64,000 nt of DNA from Epiperipatus broadwayi (lineage: Eukaryota > Onychophora > Udeonychophora > Euonychophora > Peripatidae): assembly GCA_028023455.1 (NCBI GenBank), contig JAQFVV010000185.1:186001-250000 (forward strand). Direction: 5' to 3'. Shown here one piece after another: positions 21,855 to 32,967 of the stretch. The translations under genes and the position numbers were made by a program. The notes under the pieces were generated by a model. The model was not told the origin of the DNA, made no database searches, and was given only the letters and a program-made list of their open reading frames with translations. Positions within the stretch are counted from its first letter, which is position 1; each line of letters begins with the position of its first letter.

Positions 21855-22735
21855 AGTTCTGCAACTTATTTGTCAAGGCCATACTGGTATTGTATGGGCT
21901 AAAAAATTTGCACAAAGCTATGTTTGGTGGCTTGGAATTAATTTTGAGATAGAACAATTTGTGAAACCTGTGAGAATTGCCATGTGAACACAAACATTCC
22001 AAAGAGAAATTATATGGTCTGGCCTGTAATTGAAAAAGCTTGGAGTCATATTCACATAAATCATACCAGATTGTTCCATGATTACATTTTCTTAGTAGTG
22101 ATTGATTTGTATTCAAGGTGGACTGAATATAGAATTGTAAGAAATATGAGCGCCAAAGAAACAATCAGAAAACTTAAGGAAAATTTTTCTTTCCATGGTT
22201 TCCCCAAAACTATAGTATCAGACAATGGAACCAGTTTCACATCCACTAAATTTGAGGATTTTCTGAAGGAATAGGGATTTAGACATATATCCACACCCCT
22301 ATATCACCATGAGTCCAATGGGATTGCAGAAAAGACAATATAAATGCTAAAGCAAATGCTACAAAAGGAAGATATTGCAAATGTACAAGAAACATTGTAT
22401 TCTGCCTTATTGTATTAGCACAGTATACTGATGAGTAGTATGGAAAAATATCCAGCTGAAATAATATTTGGATAAAAGATCTGCACAAAGTTATTGCTGA
22501 GTCTCCCAGATCAAAATTTTTTGAGTAATGAAAACAACACAGAGTGGCAGTACACAGTGAGGAAAATGTCTGGGTGAGAGATGCTCTCACAATATACTGG
22601 ATGAAAGGCATAATTATAGAACATATATCAAAACAAATAATAGTAGTTGAGACAGAAACAGAGAAAATCATGCAAAAACACGTAAAGCATGTGAGACACC
22701 AGGAAGAAGAAATTGAGTGAACAGGAAGCAAAATA
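21855..22735 (+). pseudogene. integrase of the second Gypsy element
   Basis: The zinc-binding domain begins QLICQGHTGIV and runs through YVWWLGIN to a CETCENC cluster near 21,965, with a frame change. The catalytic core follows in the frame of 21,984-22,274: VVIDLYSRW (Asp), IVSDNGTSF (Asp), then, after an in-frame TAG, HHESNGIAEKTI carrying the Glu. YPAEIIFG and TKLLLS correspond to the conserved SPAELLFGRxLRT segment, and VWVRDA to the C-terminal strand. All three catalytic acids survive, but several stops make it non-functional. The minus-strand ORFs here are shadows. Confidence 0.85.
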
Positions 22736-22945
22736 GTGCCAGACATTCCAAATTATATAGAAGAGGAAGACTTGCAGGAAGTAAATGAAGAACACAGAGA
22801 AGATAAGGACATTACTGTTAAAAAGAAAGCAACCCCATATGGGTCACAAAACATTCAGAAGGAAACAAGTTATCTGAAAGACTTTGAGAGACTTAAAAAT
22901 TGTAATTTTCAAAATGGAGGAGGTGATTTATATGTATATATTTAG
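22736..22945 (+). pseudogene. C-terminal tail of the second Gypsy pol
   Basis: 69 codons, acidic at first, then YLKDFERLKNC, resembling the basic/aromatic tail (EPSYLKDYE-like) at the end of Gypsy integrases. The frame runs into the LTR: the codons for QNGGGD are the polypurine tract itself and the stop lies about 20 bp inside the LTR. This overlap is common in the family. Confidence 0.65.
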
Positions 22946-23455
22946 AACTCAAAAAAGAAGGGTAATTAGAGATAAAATAAATGATAAGCATTACCAGATT
23001 GGAAAGTGATTAATTAAAAAACAAAAAATAATTATAATTAGTTATTTTCTAGAACCTTCCACATTATGGGAAATATATAAAAACTTGAAGATAAGGAAAA
23101 TCAAGGTTGTTTACACACACTCACATCATGAAAACTGCTTATGCTAAAAAAAAAATACAAAGTGTCTGAATGTAATGAGAACTATTGAGGAACACAGTGA
23201 ACTTCACCACTGAAGGTTAACAAACTGGACTTAGGAACTATACAGGACACATCAGTTTTATTATAATTTGTGTATGCCTTGGTGGTACTTTGTAAATAAT
23301 ATTATTGATATGTATAAATTGTAAATATACTAAGCATGTTGGTAAATCTTATTATTAGTAACTTGGAGCAAATAAAGTCAGTATTTAGTTATAATATCTC
23401 ATTTCTGAATTACTTTTATTTCTGTTGGAAGACCACCTTTACCCCTAATTGTAGT
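22924..23455 (+). repeat. 3' LTR of the second Gypsy element (right end approximate)
   Basis: A polypurine tract AAAATGGAGGAGG (22,911-22,923) is followed by TGATTTATATG, the expected TG start. Inside are a TATA-like TATATAAAAA at 23,074 and AATAAA at 23,371. The right end is not fixed because no intact 5' partner or target-site duplication was found. 23.45-24.06 kb beyond it shows nothing recognisable. Confidence 0.6.
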
Positions 23456-24072
23456 ATTTGTGATGGCTGTACATAGCAAAATGCCAAAAATTACTAATGT
23501 TTGGAAGAGGAAAAAAGTTTTTATAAAATAATAGGCTAGAATAGCTAAGGAGTGACAATGAAAGTGAATAATTTTCAAATTTATTCAAAACAAAAAAATA
23601 AGGATATTGTTAACAGATTAAGAAGCCCTATAGTAAAGTGAGTAAATGCCAAAAGAATCTGATTTACATCTCTGAAAATAAACAGGCTCACCTGTTGTTC
23701 CTGTAGAAACAGTTCACATTTATTTAAGTAATTAAAAACATTGAAAAGTATTAGCTAAATAAAATGAATAGTTAAAATTGATATTCAGTTTTTCTTAAAA
23801 AAGATTAAACAATAATTATCATTGGGAGAGTGATACAGGCAACAGATAAAGACAGAGATTTAAAAAAAGGGAAATGATTTTATATAGCTTATTATAAAAA
23901 GTAATTAAAAGTCCTCATCAACATAAATCAGATTAACAATATATACCAAGCCTATCTATAAAATAAAACAAAATACATAGAATTAATCATTTGAAAAAAA
24001 TTAATAATAATTGATTGAATTAAATGAAAAAAAATGAAAAACCAAAAGATTTTGCATGAGACAATATTTTTC

Positions 24073-26462
24073 GGTGCTGATATAGTATGCGCTCGGTGGC
24101 CATTTTGAATTTGAAAACACCCAAAAACATTGCTGGCACATGCAAGCGATAAATGTCATCAACTAGAAACACCCATTTTTTAAAAAAATAAAACGCCTGA
24201 GGCACTATAATTAAGAAAGGTGTTGGGAAGAAAGTGACGTGGAAATAAATCAAAAAGGCCAAAATTTTTATAAAAAAAACCCAAATCACGTGATCAAAAT
24301 ATTAAAACACAAAATTGTAATTTTCAAAGAAAAAAAAACAAATCACGTGATCAAAATATTAAAACACAAAATCATAATTTTCATAGAAAAACAAACAAAT
24401 CACATGATTAAAACACAAAATCGTAATTTTGATAAAAAAAAAAAAACCAACAAAATTTTCATTAAAAAAAAACCAAATCACATGATTAAAATATTAAAGC
24501 ACAAAATCGTAATTTTCATTAAAAAAAAAAACACAAATCACGTGAATAAAATATTAAAACAGAAAATCTTAATTTTCATAGAAAAAAAAATTCCGCAAAT
24601 ATGTGAAATCAAATTTAAGCAATAATTATATTTTCATCCAGTTATACAAATGGAACACACCTTATCTAAAGCTATATCAGTCTTTAAAAAAAAATCATAA
24701 AACATTTACTCACGATAATCAAAAGAATAACTTAAAATTGATAGATTTAAAATACAAATTATACTGTAGGCCAAAAGATTATAACTTATAAAATATGAAT
24801 GTTTAAAAAATAATGGTGTAGGAAAGATCGATTACTAGTTTAGCAAACATATTTGAAAATAATTTTAAGCAATAATTATATTTTCATCCAGTTATACAAA
24901 TGGAATCACGTGACCAAAAGGCAGTAAACATCTTGAATACGCATTATTTAAAGCTACATCAATCTTTAAAAAAAATCATATTTCAGTTTACTAGTTTATT
25001 AAAACATTTACTCATGATAATCAAAAGGGTAACTTAAAATTGATAGATTTAAAATACGAATTATACAGTATGACAAAAGATTATAACATAAAATATGAAT
25101 GTTACAAAATAATGATGTAGAAAAGATCGATTGCTAGTTTAAATTTGCTAATTTATCAAGCATTTTTGGTAATTAAAAAAGCTAATTTTCATAGTTATAA
25201 AAAATGTAATCATGTGAATAAAAAAGTAAAATACTATTTTGCAAATATTTGGAATTAAACTTAAGCAATAATTATATTTTCATACAATTATACATATGGA
25301 ACCATGTGAAAAAAAAGGTGCGCAAATATCTTAAATTCACGTTATCTATATTTATATCATTCTTTAAAAAAATAAAATTTAACAACTGCTTGTGCTCAAT
25401 AAAAAAAGAATATTTACTTATAAATACTATTAAGTCTGAATTTCAAAAGACTGAAATATTAAAACTTATACTTACCAGAAATTTTGCTTTGTCCCACGTA
25501 GATACTGTTTGAAATTCATCTCCTAATGTCTTAATGGAATCTACGCTTGATCATGTGAGATCCACATGGGCTCTAGAAATCAATAATTTGTATCGATACA
25601 TCGATCTCTTGAAATCAATACATATCTAGTTATTTACATGCAAGTGATTTTTACCATTAGCAAATGAACACAAAATCATGTTTAAAAAAATAAATACATT
25701 TTATTGTTAATAATATAAATACTGAAATAATTAATTGTCAGAAATTAATAAATCAGATTTATCTCTTGCGTTACACTTAATTTGATTCCTTCATTTCCTC
25801 AAATTTCTTCATGTTTTTAAAAACTGCTGCTTTTCTTTTATCTCCAATTTAAAATAACGCATTGAAATGATGAATCTCCCTCATTTTGATGCTTTTTGTC
25901 AATCCACCAGCAAATTGAATCTAAATGGGATTGTAATTTTAAAAACCTAAAGAATAATAATTTAAATAATTTTAAGTAACCTTTGAAATGGTATTATTTA
26001 GTCATCATTCCGTTTCATCTATTATTTCACATAGTATCTTTTCCCCAGTTCAAACCATCCAAGTCCATGTATATTAACTTAAATTGACCATAAATAAAAT
26101 ATAATAAAGAATATGCGCATTTATATAGGTATAGCACACATTAATTGTAATAGCTATAAGCGTATGTTTAAAATACGTACGTTAAAATATACATTGAAAA
26201 TGTGTAATTAAATATGTATGTAGAGACTGTTATATGTGTGGAAGCACCTACATATACATGCGAAATAGGCTGTAATGCAATATATTTAAGAAGCCTTACA
26301 ATTCGTTCATTTAATATATTTATAAAATATTATAAGTTTTAAAAATTAAATTTTCTCACATTCGCATATAAATTTTCATTCCTGGGATGTATATATATGT
26401 AGGTGCTTTCACACATATAACAGTGTCTATATACTTATTTTAATTGCACATTTTAATTTTAT
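24073..26462 (+). repeat. left arm of the foldback element
   Basis: From the outside in: a unique terminal part of about 180 bp with GGTGGCCATTTTGAA, the TCACGTGA array (24,283-24,600), three copies of a longer unit beginning TTTAAGCAATAATTATATTTTC (near 24,614, 24,863 and 25,261), a single-copy region to about 26,140, then a nested hairpin. No gene is supported in it. Confidence 0.9.
24283..24600 (+). repeat. tandem array with TCACGTGA palindromes, left arm
   Basis: Five to six units of about 55-65 bp, each with AAATCACGTGATCAAAAT or a one-base variant (CACATGA), then ATTAAAACACAAAAT and an A-run. TCACGTGA is a perfect 8-bp palindrome containing the E-box CACGTG. Confidence 0.8.
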
Positions 26463-26512
26463 ATTTTAAATAATGTATTTTAAACATACACATATAGTTA
26501 TTACAATTCATC
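26143..26512. repeat. nested hairpin at the apex of the left arm
   Basis: Within the left arm, about 26,143-26,255 and 26,393-26,512 are themselves inverted repeats. ATTGTAATAGCTATA pairs with the AGTTATTACAAT side, and TGTGTGGAAGCACCTACATAT pairs with ATGTAGGTGCTTTCACACA. The right arm carries the same hairpin at about 26,795-27,117 but lacks its last 50 bp, replaced by LINE sequence. This looks like a smaller MITE inside the foldback. Confidence 0.75.
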
Positions 26513-26514
26513 AT

Positions 26515-26790
26515 GATCATCATCATCATCAACCATTATCAATCCACTGCAGGATGAAGTCTCTCCAAGTTTAATTCATATTCTCCGATGTTTAGCTTAT
26601 CTTTTCCACATCACGCCTGCACATTTTCTTATTTCATCCATCCATCTCACATGTGGTCGCTTTCTGGGTCTTTTACAATCTCTTGGAATCCAGTTTATGA
26701 TATCAATTGTCCATCTATTATCATCTCTTCTGGCAATATGTCCAGCCCAACTCCACTTCAATCTTCTAAATTTTTTCAATGAGGTTAGTG
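26515..26790 (-). pseudogene. 3' end of an RTE-type LINE in the foldback apex
   Basis: The minus strand (26,597-26,779) encodes 60 codons including KWSWAGHIARRDDNRW, then GRP-like KRPHVRWMDEIRK and GVMWKR. This is the conserved C-terminal segment of RTE-type LINE ORF2 (typically KLKWxWAGHVARRxDxRW, then RGRPPxRWxDD). Beyond the stop a short 3' region leads to a (GAT)n tract at 26,514-26,531, the simple-repeat tail typical of RTE elements. Only the last 280 bp are present, consistent with 5' truncation. It forms the unpaired centre between the foldback arms. Confidence 0.85.
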
Positions 26791-26794
26791 TATA

Positions 26795-29187
26795 ATTATA
26801 AAATTAAAATGTGCAATTAAAATAAGTATGTAGACACTGTTACATGTGTGAAAGCACCTACATATATATACATCCCAGGAATGAAACTTTATATGCGAAT
26901 GTGAGAAAATTTAATTTTTAAAACTTACAATATTTTATAAATATATTAAATGAACGAATTGTAAGGCTTCTTAAATATATTGCATTACAGCCTATTTCGC
27001 ATGTATATGTAGGTGCTTCCACACATATAACAGTCTCTACATACATATTTAATTACACATTTTCAATGTATATTTTAATGTACGTATTTTAAACATATGC
27101 TTATAGCTATTACAATTAATGTGTGCTATACCTATATAAATGCGCATACTCTTTATTATATTTTATTTATGGTCAATTTAAGTTAATATACGTGGACTTG
27201 GATGGTTTGAACTGGGGAAAAGATACTATGTGAAATAATAGATGAAACGGGATGATGACTAAATAATGCCATTTCAAAGGTTACTTAAAATTATTTAAAT
27301 TAATATTCTTTAGGTTTTTAAAATTACAATCCCATTTAGATTCAATTTGCTGGTGGATTGACAAAAAGCATCAAAATGAGGGAGATTCATCATTTCAAAG
27401 CATTATTTTAAATTGGAGATAAAAGAAAAGCAGCAGTTTTTAAAAACATGAAGAAATTTGAGGAAATGAAGGAATCAAATTAAGTGTAACGCAAGAGATA
27501 AATCTGATTTATTAATTTCTGACAATTAATTATTTCAGTATTTATATTATTAACAATAAAATGTATTTATTTTTTTAAACATGATTTCGTGTTCATTTGT
27601 TAATGGTAAAAATCACTTGCATGTAAATAACTAGATATGTATTGATTTCAACAGATCGATGTATCGATACAAATTATCGATTTCTAGAGCCCATGTGGAT
27701 CTCACGTGATCAAGCGTAGATTCCATTAAAACATTAGGAGATGAATTTCAAACAGTATCTATGTGGGACAAAGCAAAATTTCTGGTAAGTATAAGTTTTA
27801 ATATTTCAATCTTTTGAAATTCAGACTTAATAATATTCATAAGTACATATTCTTTTTTTATTAAGTGCAAGCAGTTGTTAAATTTTATTTTTTTAAAGAT
27901 TGATATAAATTTAGATAATGTGAATTTAAGATATTTGCGCACCTTTTTTTTTTCACATGGTTCCATATGTATAATTGTATGAAAATATAATTATTGCTTA
28001 AGTTTAATTCCAAATATTTGCAAAATAGCATTTTACTTTTTTAGTCACATGATTACATTTTTTATAACTATGAAAATTGCTTTTTTAATTACCAAAAATG
28101 CTTGATAAATTAGCAAATTTAAACTAGCAATCAATCTTTCCTACATCATTATTTTGTAACATTCATATTTTATGTTATAATCTTTTGTCATACTGTATAA
28201 TTCGTATTTTAAATCTATCAATTTTAAGTTACTCTTTTGATTATCGTGAGTAAATATTTTAATAAACTAGTAAACTGAAATATGATTTTTTTTAAAGATT
28301 GATGTAGCTTTAAATAACGTGTATTCAAGATGTTTACTGCCTTTTTGTCACGTGATTCCATTTGTATAACTGGATGAAAATATAATTATTGCTTAAAATT
28401 ATTTTCAAATATGTTTGATAAACTAGTAATCGATCTTTCCTACGTCATTATTTTTTAAACATTCATATTTTATAAGTTATAATCTTTTGGCCTACAGTAT
28501 AATTCGTATTTTAAATCTATCAATTTTAAGTTATCCTTTTGATTATCGTGAGTAAATGTTTTATAATTTTTTTTAAAGACTGATATAGCTTTAGATAAGG
28601 TGTATTCCATTTGTATAACTGGATGAAAATATAATTATTGCTTAAATTTGATTTCAAATATTTGCGGAATTTTTTTTTCTATGAAAATTAAGATTTTCCG
28701 TTTTAATATTTTATTCACATGATTTGGTTTTTTTTTTAATGAAAATTTTGTTGTTTTTTTTTTCTATGAAAATTACAATTTTGTGTTTTAATCACGTGAT
28801 TTGTTTTTTTTTTTCTATGAAAATTACAATTTTGTGTTTTAATATTTTGATCATGTGATTTGGTTTTTTTTTCTATAAAAATTACGATTTTGTGTTTTAA
28901 AATTTTAATCACGTGATTTGGTTTTTTTTTCTATGAAAATTACGATTTTGTGTTTCAATATTTTGATCACGTGATTTGGTTTTTTTTTATGAAAATTTTG
29001 GCCTTTTTGATTTATTTCCATGTCACTTTCTTTCCAACACCTTTCTTAATTATAGTGCCTCAGGCATTTTATTTTTTTAAAAAATGGGTGTTTCTAGTCG
29101 ATGACATTTATCGCTTGCATGTGCCAGCAGTGTTTCTGGGTGTTTTCAAATTCAAAATGGCCGCCGAGCGCATACTATATCAGCACC
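26795..29187 (-). repeat. right arm of the foldback element
   Basis: Inverted copy of the left arm. Corresponding positions add to about 53,260. The TCACGTGA array is at 28,675-28,990, the terminal GGCCGCCGAGCGC lies at about 29,159-29,171, and the arm ends CAGCACC. Small indels in A/T runs and point changes distinguish the arms, so the palindrome has existed for some time or has been only partly corrected by gene conversion. Confidence 0.9.
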
Positions 29188-29195
29188 TATTTTTC

Positions 29196-31700
29196 TATAT
29201 AACAAAAATAGATTCAAGTGTTGATGAAAACTTATACAAATACTTTAAATTTTATAATTTGTCAAAAAGATGAATATAAAATCAGATGATACAACACCGA
29301 AAAAAAACAAACACACTAGAATATCATATATCTTTTATAAGAACAATTCCTCAAATGTTAACATCCAAATCATTACTTTTAGCTGATGAAAGAATATCTT
29401 TTCTGCTAGCTATTAATATTGTATATATAATAAATTTAATCATCAACAACTTTCAACAATGAAATTAATTACATTTTAAATATTTAAATAGTAATGTGAA
29501 ACTGTCAGCTTTTCAACCCAACTGTTTCATCTACTATATATGCTATATAGTAGTATTCATACATATATAGATACCACCAATCCTCGTATATTTATTAAAA
29601 ATAATCTTAATAAATCTTACCTAAATTTAAATCTAAATGATACAATCATGTATGTGTGCGAATATGTTTGAATATTTACAGAAGAATTCATTTATATACT
29701 CATTAAGCCAAAATGCGCACATATATAGATTGTTAATAATTGCTAAGTGAAAAACTAGTTGTATGTGTAACTTTAGACTACATATATGCAAAAATATAAA
29801 TGTTAATAGATTATAAAACATTTCGTTTTCTATAATTTTATATATTTATTAAATTATATATTTTCAAAATTGTACAATTCTGCATATATCGGTAAATTAG
29901 AACGGTCAGGTTACATATATAATAAAATGTTTTTCCAAATCTTAGATTTGTTTTTCTGGACACACGGTCGCCAGTATAATTAATCTTTACTGATATAAGA
30001 TTAATTAAAAATCTATATTTAGAATAAATCTTAAAAAACTGAATAAATTACGGCGTCAATAGGCTTTTTTTTGACCTATTTTAAATTTAACACAGCAGGC
30101 TCCCGCTATAACTGCTGATTATCGTAAGGGCCAGGAAAACATTTCTAAGAAAATAAAATAATAAAAGAGAAGGGAGGATAATGATATAAAAAGAATAGCA
30201 GCCATCTTTCAAGGTTACTTAGACACTTAGTCACTCACAAATTTCTAGAGCTTTTTGAATTATATTTGTAATAAAGTGAATAACCACCATGTCAGGGTAA
30301 AGTGGGCTTGAAATCTAGCCTTCCCCCGGCAAACAGCCATCTAAGCCAAGAGAACAGGAGTTGATCACCACCAGAATCCAAATATGTCATGCTATTCAAA
30401 GAACTTGCCAGTACCAAGAAAGATCAAGATAAACAACGGTAATTACTTCTTCCAATCTAAAATCTTCAACTAATTCCAAATTTAAATGCTAGCTTAAACT
30501 TAAATTAATGGGCATCCTAATATTGTAAATGAAACTTATGTATATTTTGTTTTATAATTTTAATATAAAAACTCACCTAAATTATCAATATTAATAACTG
30601 TATTTAAATCCTAAAGCCTTGCCTGATTTTAAAACTGATATGATAAAAGAAACTAATATAACTGATATAGATTTAACTGATATGATTTTAATTGATAAAA
30701 TTGATTTACCTGATAAACAGAATTATTGCATGATTTAAAATATTAAATAATTTAATGTGTTTGAGTTGATTTAAACTCATTATGATTTATTATTTCAATA
30801 TCTAAAATACTCGCATGCACACACATCCTTATTAATATAATTGTATGATTTTATGTTTTTGGTTTACTCGTAAAATAATGTTTGATTTGGTTAAATATTA
30901 ATTTGACTCCAAATAATTAAATGCTATCTATATCAATTCACTATAACGTGGAAATTAAATGTTTTATAAATGTAATAATATGTAAAATGCATTTAGCAAT
31001 TTAAAGTAATAATTAAAATTTCTATGATAAGTTAATGATAATATTTGCCGTCATTAATTTCGGAGATAGCATTATAAAACTAAATCATATTTTAGCAAAC
31101 CTCACACAACTTTCTTTTAGAATGAATTATTTTCAAATCTCACTTACTTGAAATTTATTTATGATTTAAAATGCATTTCTTAAGTTAATCTATGCCAAAT
31201 TTTACTATTATTTAGTTACGTTCGTTATCTTGTTTATGCTAGAAAACTTCAAAACCGAGCTTTATTCTTAAGTAAACTATTAGCAAGAAGTAATTAAACA
31301 TTCTCTCACATATATATGTAAGTCTGCATATATATATAACACGTATAATTATATATGAAATAAAAAGCTCTGTTTTGGAAAGGATAAAATGTCTAGAATT
31401 AAATATCATTACATACTACTACTCTCAGATAGATTTGCTTTTAAGTTCATATTTTAAACAAATATTTAGTTAAAGTGATAAAAATACAGCATAAATCTAT
31501 AAGTTTATATTTTAATTCCCCATATGCTGTAATCCTCCTTAAGCTAATTAAATCAAAGCCTATATAGATAGCTTTGTGGATTGGATTCATAAATTCCCTT
31601 AATTAGTGCTATTAAGAGTACTGTAACATGAACTGATGTGGGGTAGTTTCATGAAAGAAACTTGTATTTTAGCATCTTAAATTTTATATATGATTATCTA
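29196..31700. other. AT-rich non-coding stretch with one GC-richer block
   Basis: No gene is supported. A block at about 30,270-30,440 is clearly less AT-rich (CTTCCCCCGGCAAACAGCC region) and has interrupted open frames without a recognised domain. It may be a fragment of an unidentified element. Confidence 0.5.
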
Positions 31701-31771
31701 GTCAGTAGTGCATATGTGTCCTTACGAAACGCTACGGTGTATTTTCTTATTGCTGTACATTTTTAATGGTC

Positions 31772-32120
31772 GCACACTGCACCATTATCTTTGGTGCACA
31801 CTGCACCATTACCTTTGGTTCGGGCAATTATTTCTTCAGATGGTGACTGGTACATGCCAACCCATTCTGCATTCTTATAATGGAGCATGAAACTCACCCA
31901 GAGCATAAGACTCCACATTCTGCATTCGTAAAAGGAGCATGAGACTCACCCAGAGCATAAGACTCCCACTCATATACATAAATTGCTCGATCAGCCAAAC
32001 TAAAATGGCCTCTTATACCACAGCAATGAGAATCGGTTGCAGGGAACCATTATGGTTGCAGGGAACCATTACGGTTGCAGGGAACCCATTACGGTTGCAG
32101 GGAAGGAACCATTACTCGGT
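31772..32120. repeat. composite of three short tandem repeats
   Basis: A 24-bp unit twice (GCACACTGCACCATTA core, 31,772-31,819), a unit of about 53 bp twice (CATTCTGCATTC...CCCAGAGCATAAGACTCC, 31,863-31,967), then a unit of about 19-20 bp, GGTTGCAGGGAACCATTA, four times (32,034-32,118). All three are richer in GC than the flanks. ORFs across the block are by-products of the repeats. Confidence 0.8.
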
Positions 32121-32955
32121 AAAAATCCTGTGAATAAGGCACATATGAGATGCAAATAAGACTCAGAATTATATGTTTTTTTTTTTACGCACTTGTATCT
32201 GAAGTCTAACTTTTGTTAATCAGTTCAACCCACCATTTTAAGTATTAATTCAGCATAGATATGACATAGAATCCAATCTAAATTACATATTACTGTGTAG
32301 AGAATATATTATAGTATTCGTGCTAGTTAAATTATGTTCTTTACAAAATTTATTATCACTTCCGCTAATATGGCAAATCTAAATCCTTTATAGCATAAAC
32401 CTGGCATAGATAACCATGAGCGAAGTCAAATCATTCTAAATTAAAATTCCGCTCATGCAAAAATTTACTGTATTATAATTTTATCATCTGTGAGTGGTAG
32501 AGATATATGTGTATAGCCAAATAAATAATTAGTTGTAACCTACATTCTATCACCTGCATGTGATGTGAGGCTATGTGCATATATATGTAAACGGAAATGC
32601 AAAACCTCCAAAAATTAGTAATTATACTGGAAAGTTAAAATCACTTATTAGTCAACTAACCTATATATGTAAACCAAGTTGTGTAAAGCTGTACATCCAA
32701 AATTGTTACCAATAATGCATCACTTATGTGTGAACCCCATTTAACTGTAATGTCCCTGAATCACCTGCATGTGAAATCAAAGAAGTTACTTACTCTATTA
32801 TTGTTTTAAATTGTTGTTTACATTGAATTCATTAAATTGATTTTAAATTTACTTCGGTTTCTTGTCTTGATCTTGCTCACTGACTCACTTTATTTAATAT
32901 TTAGTAATTAGTTTTATAATTTAGTGAAGTTTTATAAATAATTAATAATGATAAG
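32121..32955. other. AT-rich stretch without supported features
   Basis: Two copies of ATCACCTGCATGTGA (about 32,550 and 32,760) are the only internal similarity noticed. Confidence 0.4.
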
Positions 32956-32967
32956 TGTGCAACATGA

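Larger units (their letters stand above)
19700..23455 (+). mobile_element. old, heavily decayed Ty3/Gypsy element
   Basis: The recognisable order is a degenerate primer-binding region (19,714-19,740), gag-like coiled-coil DNA, RNase H, integrase zinc domain, integrase core, integrase C-terminus, polypurine tract and 3' LTR. Protease and most of RT are not recognisable between 21.1 and 21.3 kb, so an internal deletion is likely. Stops and frame changes are frequent. Its RNase H and integrase wording differs clearly from that of the 9.2-16.3 kb element, so it is a different Gypsy lineage. The left boundary is uncertain because the 5' LTR is barely recognisable. Confidence 0.8.
24065..29195. mobile_element. 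5.1-kb foldback DNA transposon with 8-bp TSD
   Basis: The element proper spans 24,073-29,187. Its two halves are inverted copies: 24,073-26,462 pairs with 26,795-29,187 almost base for base, with scattered mismatches. Termini start GGTGCTGATATAG and are bounded on both sides by TATTTTTC (24,065-24,072 and 29,188-29,195), an exact 8-bp target-site duplication. Arms contain ordered tandem arrays, as in Foldback elements, and no transposase ORF. ORFs inside (for example 24,239-24,625 and 28,950-29,273) are low-complexity translations of the repeats. An 8-bp duplication occurs in hAT, P and Merlin families. The GG terminus fits Merlin better than the CA ends of hAT, but this is not proven. Confidence 0.9.

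Noticed and set aside
24239-24625. 128-codon Lys/Ile/Asn-rich ORF, mirrored at 28,950-29,273
   Set aside because: It lies in the tandem array of the foldback arm. The composition follows the A-runs and the repeat period, and no domain is seen.
31708-32133. Two 60-64-codon ORFs
   Set aside because: Both run through short tandem repeats and share no motif with any family I know.
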